NCBI GenBank assembly: GCA_031268125.1
Contig: JAIRXT010000236.1
Span: 1-24,697, forward strand
DNA length: 24,697 nt
DNA from: Treponema sp.
GTDB taxonomy: Bacteria > Spirochaetota > Spirochaetia > Treponematales > Breznakiellaceae
Direction of reading: 5' to 3'
The notes below the pieces were generated by a model. The model did not search any database. It was not told where the DNA came from and saw only the letters and a list, made by a program, of their open reading frames with translations. A program made the translations under genes and the position numbers. How positions within the stretch are numbered: position 1 is the stretch's first letter; each line of letters starts with the position of its first letter. Shown piece after piece: positions 14,369-22,515 of this stretch.

Positions 14369-15697
14369 CTAGTCTTCTTTGAACGCACGGGTCCGCAGCA
14401 GATTCCACGCCGACACCGATGCAACGACGATAAAGATCATGATGCTCAGGGCCGATGCAAAGTTGTACATCCGCTGATCCAGCGTCAGTTTGAATATCCA
14501 CGAGATAAGGATGTCCGTGGAGCCGGCCATTTGATAGCCGGGATTCGCGGGACCCCCGCCGGTAATAAAGTAAATCATGTTAAAGTTATTGAAATTGAAG
14601 GTAACGCTCATCAGGATTTGCGGCGCGGTAGAAGCAATGACAAAGGGCAGCGTAATGGACCTGAACTGCTGCCAGGTATTGGCCCCGTCAATCTGCGCGG
14701 CCTCGTACATTTCCTGCGGGATGGTGGTCATAACCCCGGTAATAAGCGCCATAAAATAGGGGAAGCCCAGCCACATATTCACCAGTACCAGGCATAGTTT
14801 TGCCCAAAACGGGTCCGACAGAAAAGGGATGGCTTCTTTTATAAAGCCCGCCGCCAGGAGCATCTGGTTAAAGGCCCCCTCTTTGTGGAACAGGGAGCGG
14901 AACACCATCATCGAGACTATCCCCGGTACCGCCCAGGGGAGGATAAAAAGCCCCCGCCAGAAGGAGCGGAATTTGACAGCCTTTGCCCGGAGTATCATGG
15001 CCTGGAACAGGCCGAAGATGTAGGACGAAAAGGTTGCCAAAAAAGCCCACAGCACCGTCCAGACAAAGATGCGGAAAAAGGTATTGCCCCAGATGGAGAT
15101 ACGGAAAATATCAAGAAAGGTATTAAAGCCGTTCCATTTTACCAGCCGCACCGGCGGAATAAAATTCGCGTTGTAATTGGTAAAGGCTACCAGAATGGCA
15201 AAAATAATCGGCACTATGGAGATAAAAATGACCAGCAGCATACCAGGGGCAATGGCGATATATTCAAAGGCGCTGTCCCAGAGCCTGCGGAAATACTGGA
15301 TACTGGTCAAAGGTTTACCTTCGTTTATTGACCGGCGGGTCCGGTAGGCGTCAACAACATTCCAGACCCAGAATGCGGCGAATATGAGCAGCGCAATCAC
15401 CGCGATAATGCCCCCCAGCATCAGCATTACTGAATGATCGTAAACCGGCTGCCGGGAGCTTTCCCGGGGCAGGGAGCCCAGGGTAAAAAGCCCCCACAGG
15501 CCGCGGATAAAATAACCGGCGCTGCGGAACTGGGAATCGGGGACAGCGGGATCATAAACGCCCCGCCTGGTAAATAACTCAATAGAAACAAAGACGGCCT
15601 GCAGCAGAAAAAAGAGCAGCCCTTTTAATTTTTGTTTGTTGATGCACTGTCCACTGCCCCAGATAATTGCGGAGCAAAGCGGCGGTAACGCGTTCAT
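14369..15697 (-). CDS. malF: sugar ABC transporter permease, MalF family
   Basis: 442 residues. The C-terminal ~290 residues are the binding-protein-dependent transport domain with six helices and the EAA loop YEAAQIDGANTWQQFRSITL. The N-terminal ~150 residues carry two extra membrane helices (LLFFLLQAVFVSIELF and MLMLGGIIAVIALLIFAAFW), as in MalF-type subunits that have additional N-terminal helices. FTNYNANFIPP begins the first periplasmic loop. ATG 15697 is preceded by GGGGG eight bases upstream. It lies 100 bp after malE and nine before malG on the same strand. It forms a heterodimeric permease with MalG. Confidence 0.92.
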   Translation of the reverse strand: MNALPPLCSAIIWGSGQCINKQKLKGLLFFLLQAVFVSIELFTRRGVYDPAVPDSQFRSAGYFIRGLWGLFTLGSLPRESSRQPVYDHSVMLMLGGIIAVIALLIFAAFWVWNVVDAYRTRRSINEGKPLTSIQYFRRLWDSAFEYIAIAPGMLLVIFISIVPIIFAILVAFTNYNANFIPPVRLVKWNGFNTFLDIFRISIWGNTFFRIFVWTVLWAFLATFSSYIFGLFQAMILRAKAVKFRSFWRGLFILPWAVPGIVSMMVFRSLFHKEGAFNQMLLAAGFIKEAIPFLSDPFWAKLCLVLVNMWLGFPYFMALITGVMTTIPQEMYEAAQIDGANTWQQFRSITLPFVIASTAPQILMSVTFNFNNFNMIYFITGGGPANPGYQMAGSTDILISWIFKLTLDQRMYNFASALSIMIFIVVASVSAWNLLRTRAFKED

Positions 15698-15797
15698 ACT
15701 TATATCCCCCGTTTATGTATGGAAAAAACGAAAGCGCCCCCCGGACCGTCCCGGGACGGCCGCAGGGAGAACCTCCGTTTCCCGGCTGCCGGCTAAA

Positions 15798-17039
15798 TCA
15801 GCGTTTCTTACCGGCCAACTGAAGCGCAGTGTCGTATGTTTCCATCGCCTTGGCCTGGGCCTCGGCGGTGGTAAGCGAATTATCCCAGGTAAAAGTAAAA
15901 AGATTTTTCAGGGCATCCCACATCTGGTTTACCTCGGGGATAATGGGCATGGGATCGGCATAGGGCGATTGTTCCGCTATACCCATAAGGAAAGCATCCT
16001 CGTTGATACCTCCCACAAGGCTTGTATCTTTAAGGGTGGTGAGTTTGCCGGTCTGCTCAAACTGAATTGTCTGACCTTCGGGGCTGGCAAGAAAGTCTAC
16101 AAGGGCAAATGCCGCGTCAAAATTCTTTGCGTAACTGGAAACCACCGCAATGACATTACCGCTGAAACAGCGGGGCTGCACGCCGTTGATGGTGGGCAGT
16201 TTGGTAACGCCGAAATTCACGCCGTTTTTCTTTGCGTCCGCAATGGCCCAGGGACCGGTAATAGTAAAGGGCACTTCGCCGTTCTGGAATGCCGCTACCG
16301 TGGCGTTCCAGTCCGCATCCGACACATTGACATTGTAAATGGCCCGCAGGCTTTTGTAGAAATCAATACCCCGGGCCGCTTCACGGCTGTCAAAACCCGG
16401 ATTATGATAATCGTCCATGTTGGGGCCAAAGACGCGCATGCCAAAGGCGGTCAAAAAGAAGTAGTTATGGTACGCATCATCCACCTGCCAGCGGAGGGCC
16501 CACTTGTTCTGGGTAGGGTTGTTCCAGCTTCGCGCAAAGGCGGCTACTTCCTCAAAGGACTGGGGAACCGGCGTATCGCCCAAAAGATCCTTGTTGTAGA
16601 AAAAGGCGATATTCTCGGTAGAAACCGGCACCGCGTAGAGCTTGCCGTCGGAAGTACAGGTCTTGATAGACGCATCCAGCATTGCGGCGGCGTATTTTGC
16701 CTGTACTTCCGGCTCAAAGGGCTCGCAAAGGCCGTCCGCCACCGCAAGTCCAATATGGTCGTGGGGCATCAGGAACACATCGGGGCCAATACCGGCCGGC
16801 CCGTCCAGGGAAACCTTGCCGCGGGTATCCACGTTCCCTACGTTTTGGTAAGACACCTGCACGTCAGGGTACTGCCGGGCAAAAGCCGCAATAACCGCAT
16901 CGGCCCAGTCATCGTTGTCCATCCATACCGTCAAATTCCCGGATATGCCTTCACTCACCGCCGCCGCCGCAGGCTTTTTGCTGCAGCCAATCAGGGAAAC
17001 TGTCAGTACGATGCCCAGCAAAAAAATAAATTTTTTCAT
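15798..17039 (-). CDS. malE: sugar ABC transporter substrate-binding lipoprotein, MalE family
   Basis: 413 residues. The signal peptide MKKFIFLLGIVLTVSLIGC ends in a lipobox with lipidated Cys19. The mature part begins like family 1 solute-binding proteins: LTVWMDNDDWADAVIAAF, later GPDVFLMPHDHIGLAVADGL and PFTITGPWAIADAKK. These are characteristic of MalE-type maltose/maltodextrin binding proteins. It should capture oligosaccharide in the periplasm and dock to the MalF-MalG permease. The strong AGGAGG is six bases from ATG 17039. The upstream GH13 gene ends 20 bp away, tying uptake to intracellular cleavage of the same substrate. Ligand specificity is inferred from that neighbour. Confidence 0.94.
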   Translation of the reverse strand: MKKFIFLLGIVLTVSLIGCSKKPAAAAVSEGISGNLTVWMDNDDWADAVIAAFARQYPDVQVSYQNVGNVDTRGKVSLDGPAGIGPDVFLMPHDHIGLAVADGLCEPFEPEVQAKYAAAMLDASIKTCTSDGKLYAVPVSTENIAFFYNKDLLGDTPVPQSFEEVAAFARSWNNPTQNKWALRWQVDDAYHNYFFLTAFGMRVFGPNMDDYHNPGFDSREAARGIDFYKSLRAIYNVNVSDADWNATVAAFQNGEVPFTITGPWAIADAKKNGVNFGVTKLPTINGVQPRCFSGNVIAVVSSYAKNFDAAFALVDFLASPEGQTIQFEQTGKLTTLKDTSLVGGINEDAFLMGIAEQSPYADPMPIIPEVNQMWDALKNLFTFTWDNSLTTAEAQAKAMETYDTALQLAGKKR

Positions 17040-17059
17040 TCCCTTCCTCCTAAAAACTG

Positions 17060-18832
17060 TTATTTATAATAAACCGCCACACTGTTGGGCAGGATATTAC
17101 CTTTGTTCAGGTAAGCCGTGTTCATGCCGGTACACAATACCTCCCGGCCCGGGGCTTTCGGCAGGGCCGTTTCCGAAGGAACGTCCCCGGCATAAACCAC
17201 AGAAAGACTGTGGCCGTCCCCGGAGATTTCCCAACAGGGGAAACCCTGCCGGCTTGTGTAAGTCATCACCCCGTTTTCGATAAGCTTTAAGTATTTATAC
17301 CGGAAGCTTATCAGGCGCTTAAAAAAAGACAGAAGTTCCTGATCCTGTTTCGCTTCGTCCCAGATCATGGGCCGGCGGCATGCGGGATCACCGGCCCCGG
17401 AAATCCCCACCTCGGTCCCGTAATACAGACAGGGAGAACCGGGCAGCAGGAAAAGCATGGCAAAGGCATTCCGCAGGGCCAGCTTGTCTCCCCCCGCGGC
17501 GGTGAGGGACCGCACGGTATCGTGGGAATCCAGAAGATTAAAAGCAAGACGGTTGTGAAGATCGCTGTACCGTGAAAGGGCCCGGAAAAGCCGCCCGGTA
17601 AATTCATCCGGCCCAATGCTCTTCCGCAGGAAAAAATCGCTAATGGCAAAGCCCAGGGGATAATTCATGGAGGCGTTAAAATATCCCGGATTAATCCAGT
17701 TTGAGGCATCGTGCCACATTTCCCCCACAATATAAATATCCGGCTTTAGCGCCCGCACCTCCGATGCAAAATCCCGCCAAAAATCAAAGGAAACCTCGTC
17801 GGAAACATCAAGCCGCCAGCCGTCAATGCCGCATTCCCTAATCCAGTACAGCGCCGCATCCAACAGGTAGCGCCGGGCCAGGGGATTTTCCGTGTTCCAT
17901 TTGGGCATCCGGACATCCGAAGCAAAGCAGTCAAACGCTGTTTTCTCCGGGTCCCGGCAGCGATTTTTTACAGGAAAACTGTGTATATGAAAATAATCCC
18001 GGTACGCCGATTTCTCCTGGTTTTTAAGAACGTCCTGCCAAAAAGCATGCTTTTCCCCAATGTGGTTGAATACGGCGTCCAGCATCACCCGGATTCCCAA
18101 CGCGTGGGCATCCTCTACCAGCCCCCTGAGATCCCCCAGAGTTCCAAAATGCTCATCGACAGTAAAATAATCTTCCGTGTCGTATTTGTGGTTTGAAGGA
18201 GCCTTAAAAACAGGATTCAGAAATATTCCCGTAACGCCCAGGTTCCTGATGTAGCCCAGCTTTTGCCGTATCCCCCGCAGGTCCCCGCCAAAAAAGTTTG
18301 CCGCCTCAGGCTCGTCCCGGTCCCAGTCCGCCGTTCCCGCCGGTGAAAGGGAAGGATCGCCGTTGCAGAACCGTTCAGGAAAAATCTGATACCATACCGT
18401 CCCGGATACCCAGGAAGGCGCCTCCGGCGCGTCAATTTTATGAATGAACGGGAAGAAAAAGTGATTGAAAGTCTTTACCACCGCCTCCGGGCTGTAAGGT
18501 TCAAGACCGTTTTCAGAAAAATAGTATTCTTCCGTCCCCTTTTTGATCCGAAACCCGTACTTTAGCCGCCGCCTGACGGGAATCGGCAGAGCGGCCCGCC
18601 AAACCACCAGCCCCTTCCCGCCGGAAAGCTGTTTTTCCAGGACCATTTCCTCGTACTGCCAGCGGTAATTTTTCCCGGTTTTTACATGCCGGAAAGGGTC
18701 CCCGTAAACAAGACCCGCCGAATCAACATCGCAGGACGACTGCAGGCGCAGAATTACTTTTTCGCTGTATTTGTCATAATAACAGTAGGGCAGGGATGCC
18801 CGGTGGCAGATCTGCAAAAAATCAGCTTCCAT
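17060..18832 (-). CDS. GH13 alpha-glucosidase: cyclomaltodextrinase / neopullulanase type
   Basis: 590 residues with no signal peptide, so probably cytoplasmic. Residues ~1-130 fit the N-terminal beta-sandwich (CBM34-like) of the neopullulanase subgroup. The TIM barrel begins at WYQIFPERFCNGDPS. Conserved regions follow: DAVFNH, GWRLDVSDEV (nucleophile D342), IVGEMWHD (acid/base E371) and LLDSHDTVRS (D438). The spacings of 29 and 67 residues match those in Thermoactinomyces TVAII, from memory. The enzyme should hydrolyse imported maltodextrins or cyclodextrins. It is the first gene of the minus-strand operon with malE, malF and malG. ATG 18832 has GGGGTGG three bases upstream. A palindrome at 18950-18973 may be its operator. 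Confidence 0.93.
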   Translation of the reverse strand: MEADFLQICHRASLPYCYYDKYSEKVILRLQSSCDVDSAGLVYGDPFRHVKTGKNYRWQYEEMVLEKQLSGGKGLVVWRAALPIPVRRRLKYGFRIKKGTEEYYFSENGLEPYSPEAVVKTFNHFFFPFIHKIDAPEAPSWVSGTVWYQIFPERFCNGDPSLSPAGTADWDRDEPEAANFFGGDLRGIRQKLGYIRNLGVTGIFLNPVFKAPSNHKYDTEDYFTVDEHFGTLGDLRGLVEDAHALGIRVMLDAVFNHIGEKHAFWQDVLKNQEKSAYRDYFHIHSFPVKNRCRDPEKTAFDCFASDVRMPKWNTENPLARRYLLDAALYWIRECGIDGWRLDVSDEVSFDFWRDFASEVRALKPDIYIVGEMWHDASNWINPGYFNASMNYPLGFAISDFFLRKSIGPDEFTGRLFRALSRYSDLHNRLAFNLLDSHDTVRSLTAAGGDKLALRNAFAMLFLLPGSPCLYYGTEVGISGAGDPACRRPMIWDEAKQDQELLSFFKRLISFRYKYLKLIENGVMTYTSRQGFPCWEISGDGHSLSVVYAGDVPSETALPKAPGREVLCTGMNTAYLNKGNILPNSVAVYYK

Positions 18833-18949
18833 GTTCCACCCCTTTTTTATCGCCGGACAGTCTTACATCCCGCCCGCCAAACCGGGAAATACGCAGACAT
18901 CCATAAACACTACATTAAAATCGAAATTTAACACATGCGTAAATTCCGT

Positions 18950-18973
18950 ATTTTCGTAGTTTATTACGAAAAT
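18950..18973 (-). promoter_or_regulatory. operator-like palindrome upstream of the GH13/mal operon
   Basis: ATTTTCGTA (18950-18958), six bases, TACGAAAAT (18965-18973): perfect 9-bp arms, 118 bp upstream of the GH13 start. A dyad of this size upstream of a sugar operon would suit a LacI/MalR-type regulator, but no regulator gene is in the window and the sequence is not a consensus I can name. Confidence 0.4.
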
Positions 18974-19149
18974 GGGCCGGGAGATTGCGATTTTTAAGAA
19001 ATATTTGTTTTTTGATGGTTTTATATTGGGCGCATCCTGCCGTGCCGGAAAGATTGTGGGAAAGAGATATACACAAGCTGTTATGTTTATTCCACAGCGC
19101 ATTTGACCGCCCGGTTCTTCGCCGTATAGGGCAAAGAACCGGGTCAGGT

Positions 19150-19266
19150 TTAGGGGGGGGGGGGGGGGGTAAAATTACTTAAAGAACAAACAAAAGAAAA
19201 ACACAAAGGCACACTATCCCGCCGCTTCACCGGCGATTCCCTTGTATTTGTACTCGATTCAAACAC
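19150..19266 (-). CDS. 38-codon leader ORF ending in a poly-C (poly-Pro) tract
   Basis: On the minus strand, GTG at 19266 follows AGGGGA at the same spacing as ATG 24610 in copy B. The ORF reads VFESSTNTRESPVKRRDSVP, then LCFSFVCSLSNF, then T and five Pro encoded by C17, and stops at TAA. It is the same N terminus as the truncated gene at 24610. With 18 Cs instead of 17 the frame would stay open to 18863, 134 codons, ending 30 bp before the GH13 start; with 16 it would run about 84 codons. Neither extension looks like a normal protein. It may be a decayed gene start, a length-variable leader, or both. Most differences from copy B are non-synonymous, so selection on the peptide is not evident. 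Confidence 0.3.
   Translation of the reverse strand: MFESSTNTRESPVKRRDSVPLCFSFVCSLSNFTPPPPP
19153..19169. repeat. poly-G tract, G17
   Basis: Seventeen consecutive Gs on the plus strand, i.e. C17 within the minus-strand leader ORF. It sits 9 bp outside the left copy of the 160-bp module. Length changes would alter the reading frame of the leader ORF. Confidence 0.85.
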
Positions 19267-19338
19267 TTTGTTTTTTCCCCTGAAGCTACATCAATTTTGT
19301 GTATCATGCACAATGATTCTGAAAGAGTCAACACTTTT
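19179..19338 (-). repeat. 160-bp module, copy A (inverted relative to copy B)
   Basis: Reverse complement of 24538-24697 with no length difference and about 12 mismatches by eye (~92% identity), most of them transitions. It contains the GC hairpin CGCCG-CTTCAC-CGGCG, the dyad near TGTATCATGCA, a promoter, a ribosome binding site and the start of a short ORF. Copy B reaches the window edge, so the repeat may be longer there. Confidence 0.9.
19303..19331 (-). promoter_or_regulatory. promoter in copy A, reading toward the GH13/mal operon
   Basis: TTGACT (19331-19326), 17 bases, CATGAT (19308-19303). Same layout as the promoter in copy B, but the -10 has lost its first T. If active it would give the GH13/mal operon a leader of roughly 460 nt that includes the C17 tract. 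Confidence 0.45.
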
Positions 19339-19410
19339 TCCGCAATAAACAGCAATTCCAAATTCAAAAAAATGACAGTTCAACCTGGTCAATGGTACGG
19401 GCTTGTTAAG

Positions 19411-19439
19411 TTGACAAAATCACAATCCCGATCTATATA
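19411..19439 (+). promoter_or_regulatory. promoter of the large secreted peptidase-like gene
   Basis: TTGACA (19411-19416), exactly 17 bases, TATATA (19434-19439). It lies about 50 bp before ATG 19493. Confidence 0.75.
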
Positions 19440-19492
19440 TATTTTTTGGCTGAAATGTTCAGGGCTTCCTTTCGGAATAGTCCGTGGTGGAT

Positions 19493-22400
19493 ATGAAAAA
19501 AATGGCAAAGAACCCAAAGGCCGGCTTCCGGTTTCTCCGTTTTATACCGGGGATTCTATGCCTGGTACTTTCTGGGCCCCTGGGGGCCCAGCCTTATTTC
19601 CGGGCCCTTACCCCGCTGCGGGTACTGCAAACCAGGTACTTCGATATCATATATCCCCAGGAATCAAAAGAAGCGGCCCGGCGTCTGGCAGAGTTTGCCG
19701 ACAGGAACTACGAGGCGGTTTCTTCCCGGCTGGGCATTTCGGTGAATCGCAGAATCCCCGTTACCATTACCCCCGACATTGACGAATTCAACAGCTTTAT
19801 GAACAGTATGCCCTACCCTCACATTATGATTCTGGACACCCCCATGAGTCCCGAATGGTCCACCTTTGACGATTCCCTGGAAAAACTGTTCCTGCACGAA
19901 ATGACCCATGCCGTTTCCCTGAGTACCCGGTCCAAGACCCTGGATTTTTTTCACAAGATCTTCGGCGGATGGGTATACCCGGCGGCCCTTAACTCGCCCC
20001 TCTTTATGACCGAAGGAATCGCCGTAAGTTTTGAAAGCATGGACGGTTACGGCAGGGCTAACGATCCCCTTAGCAAACAAATGCTGCGGCAGGAAAGCCT
20101 TGAAAATAAATTCCTTAACCCCCACCAGGTTTCCGGGGTTTCCGACATGAACATCCAGGGGGCATGGTACGAATACGGGGGCCTTTTTTCCCGTTATTTG
20201 CAGGAAACCTACGGCATGGAAAAATACGCCGAACTGTGGCGGGCAATGGGGAGCGGTTTTCACTTTTCCTTTTTCTTTTACAAGAACGGGTTTTACCATT
20301 ACTTTGAACAGATTTACGGCCTTTCCGTTCCCGATGCCTGGGCCGGCTTCCGGGAATCCCTGGCCCTTGCGGACATTGAAAATTCGGATGCAATGGTCGT
20401 AAACCGGGGCCTGCCTTGGAAACCCAAAAATGCCCCCAGCCGGATCACCGGGCTGGCCGCCGCGGGGGGCAGAATCTTTATGATAGACCGCTTAAGCCGG
20501 CAGCTTATCATTTACAACGGGGAACAGGAAAAAACAGAGCGGAAAATTGCCATCGGGACTTCCGCCTACGATCTGGCCGTTTCCGCCGGGGGGGATTCTC
20601 TTTTGGTTTCCACCTACCGGTACCACAACAACCGGGCAGAAGCGGTGGTCTCCGAATATTCGGCCCGCAACGGCCGGTCCGGCAGAACATGGCACGGCCT
20701 GTACCGGGGGAGCTACTTCCGGGACGGCGTGGTGGGGATCGCCGCGGACGGATACCTGAACAACATTGTCTTCCGGGCAGGGGATTCCCAAAACGAAGAA
20801 GTGCTGCTGCGGGGCAGTGAGCATTTGGTATTTTCCAATCCCCGGCCCGTCAACGAAACGTGGATCGCCTTTACCGCGGCCCGGAACGGAAGGCGGGAAC
20901 TTGGTTTTTATAATTACGATACCAAACAGGCATATACCGCGGTTACCGGCCTTCCTGACGACAAGGAACGGTGGGAATTTCTCCGTTACCTCCAGGCCAG
21001 CGAAGGCCGCCTGCTTTTCGGCTATAATCACGATGACCGGATGTATAAGCTGGCCGTTATCGATCCGGCGGGGCTTGAATCCGCCGCCGGTTCCGCGGGG
21101 GCCGGGCCGGACGGGGGAGTCCCTTCCACCGTGCTGTTTACCGGGCGGGATTTTTCCGGGGCCGTAGCCCTGCCGGTTTTGGCGGGGGACACCGTGTATT
21201 ACCGGGGGAGCTTTTCCAATACCGACCGCCTGATGCGGTACCCCGAAAAACTGGAAGACATGGGCGGGATTACCGCGCCGTTGTATTTGGAGCCCTGGGA
21301 CAGGGCGGCTTCCGAAGCGCCCCCGGAATCTTTTGAACCCCGGGAATCCCCGCAATTTTCCGAATCCCCGGAAGCGCCCGCCGGTTCCGCCCAGGCGTCC
21401 TTCCCCGGCAAGGTTTATCTCCCCTTCAAGTACCTTAACCCGCTGAACCTGTGGCTGCCCGTTCCCCTGTTCCGCCTTGATTCGGGGGCCCCCCTGGGTT
21501 TTCAACTGGACGGCGGAGGAATCTACAGCGTTATAATCGATCCGCCCGAAGCGAATACCATCTTTCTCCGGGCGGCTGTGGACGCCCGGTTTTCTATGGC
21601 GAATTTTGATGTTACCTGGATCAACCGGGACCTGGGCGTCCCGCTGGATATTACCGTAAGCGACGGGGTAACGGTCGATACCATTCTGTACCGGGCCCTT
21701 CAAATCAACCTGCAAACCACCCTGAGCCATTCCCTGGGGAGCAGGGGAGTCCGGGGTTTCCTGGGCGCGGGGTTCGGCTTTGTCCGGTTTTTTGTCCCCG
21801 GGAGCGGGGACGGCAATTCCGCGTATACCTGGGACTTCCACAGCAACTCCTATAAATTCATGGCCCGCATGGGCCTAAGCTCCCAGACTACCATGCCCTG
21901 GGAGACCTTTGGCCGGGGTTATACCGTTCAGGCGGTGGGCTGGCTTGTGTCTGATCTTACCCCCCGCGTTTACCCCCGCATCGACGCGCTGTTTCAGGCC
22001 GCCTTTGAGCCGGTCCTGCCCCTGCGCATCAGCCTTTACGGGGCCTGGGACAGCTACACGGAGGGTATGAACTTACAGGGCCAGTCTTCCCGGCATTCTG
22101 CCCCGGTGTTTCAGCAGGTGGCGGCCATTGAATACCAGGACAACAATGTAGGCGGTCTTGACTGGATTGCGGGGGGCGAGACGGAATTCCGCCTCTTTTC
22201 GCTGAACGTCCAGCGGAGCCTTTCCCATATTTACTTTAACCGGTTCCTGGGGACTCTGGCGTACCGGGCCGCCCTGTACGATGCCGCCGGTTTTTCCGCC
22301 CCGGAGGGAAACAGGCTGGCGGGAAATTTGACGCTTACCCAGTCCCTGGTGTTCCGCCTGGGGGCCGGGATTTCCAGCGCGGTTCTTGCCGGCGCGCCGT

Positions 22401-22513
22401 TTAAGATCACCGCCTATCTCCAGGCGGCCCTTAAACTTTCCAGCCTTGGCCGGGACTCCCCCGGCTTTACCGATATTATCGCGATAAGCCCCTCTATCAA
22501 CATAAGTTATTAA
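19493..22513 (+). CDS. secreted HExxH peptidase-like / propeller / outer-membrane barrel protein, 1006 aa
   Basis: A basic N terminus and hydrophobic core (FIPGILCLVLSGPLGAQ) form a signal peptide of about 33 residues. Residues ~40-300 are a peptidase-MA-like domain: HEMTH at 135-139 supplies the zinc-binding histidines, and TEGIAVSFE (Glu174) fits the third ligand of a gluzincin. Residues ~300-560 are repeated beta-strands with Gly-Asp turns, consistent with a TolB-like propeller. A Ser/Pro/Glu-rich linker (~600-640) leads to ~365 residues of amphipathic strands ending SINISY, whose C-terminal aromatic fits outer-membrane beta-barrel insertion. It is probably an outer-membrane protein displaying a peptidase; the substrate is unknown. 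GTG 19484 and ATG 19502 are alternative starts; 19502 has the better-spaced GGTGGA. The promoter is at 19411-19439. Confidence 0.85.
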   Translation: MKKMAKNPKAGFRFLRFIPGILCLVLSGPLGAQPYFRALTPLRVLQTRYFDIIYPQESKEAARRLAEFADRNYEAVSSRLGISVNRRIPVTITPDIDEFNSFMNSMPYPHIMILDTPMSPEWSTFDDSLEKLFLHEMTHAVSLSTRSKTLDFFHKIFGGWVYPAALNSPLFMTEGIAVSFESMDGYGRANDPLSKQMLRQESLENKFLNPHQVSGVSDMNIQGAWYEYGGLFSRYLQETYGMEKYAELWRAMGSGFHFSFFFYKNGFYHYFEQIYGLSVPDAWAGFRESLALADIENSDAMVVNRGLPWKPKNAPSRITGLAAAGGRIFMIDRLSRQLIIYNGEQEKTERKIAIGTSAYDLAVSAGGDSLLVSTYRYHNNRAEAVVSEYSARNGRSGRTWHGLYRGSYFRDGVVGIAADGYLNNIVFRAGDSQNEEVLLRGSEHLVFSNPRPVNETWIAFTAARNGRRELGFYNYDTKQAYTAVTGLPDDKERWEFLRYLQASEGRLLFGYNHDDRMYKLAVIDPAGLESAAGSAGAGPDGGVPSTVLFTGRDFSGAVALPVLAGDTVYYRGSFSNTDRLMRYPEKLEDMGGITAPLYLEPWDRAASEAPPESFEPRESPQFSESPEAPAGSAQASFPGKVYLPFKYLNPLNLWLPVPLFRLDSGAPLGFQLDGGGIYSVIIDPPEANTIFLRAAVDARFSMANFDVTWINRDLGVPLDITVSDGVTVDTILYRALQINLQTTLSHSLGSRGVRGFLGAGFGFVRFFVPGSGDGNSAYTWDFHSNSYKFMARMGLSSQTTMPWETFGRGYTVQAVGWLVSDLTPRVYPRIDALFQAAFEPVLPLRISLYGAWDSYTEGMNLQGQSSRHSAPVFQQVAAIEYQDNNVGGLDWIAGGETEFRLFSLNVQRSLSHIYFNRFLGTLAYRAALYDAAGFSAPEGNRLAGNLTLTQSLVFRLGAGISSAVLAGAPFKITAYLQAALKLSSLGRDSPGFTDIIAISPSINISY

Positions 22514-22515
22514 AG

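Larger units (their letters stand above)
18833..19492. other. divergent intergenic region between the GH13/mal operon and the secreted-protein gene
   Basis: 660 bp without a full-length gene. It contains the operator-like palindrome (18950-18973), a G17 tract (19153-19169), repeat module copy A (19179-19338) with its own leftward promoter and short leader ORF, and a rightward promoter (19411-19439). Confidence 0.7.

Noticed and set aside
15636..17069. 477-codon plus-strand frame
   Set aside because: Antisense to malE, which has a clear lipobox and family motifs. Long antisense frames are common opposite GC-rich genes.
18863..19102. 79-codon minus-strand frame upstream of GH13
   Set aside because: It has no ribosome binding site and unnatural composition. 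It is relevant only as the frame that would be entered if the C17 tract gained one base.
20492..21841. 449-codon minus-strand frame
   Set aside because: Antisense to the 1006-aa secreted protein. It is Gly/Pro/Arg-rich with no start signal.
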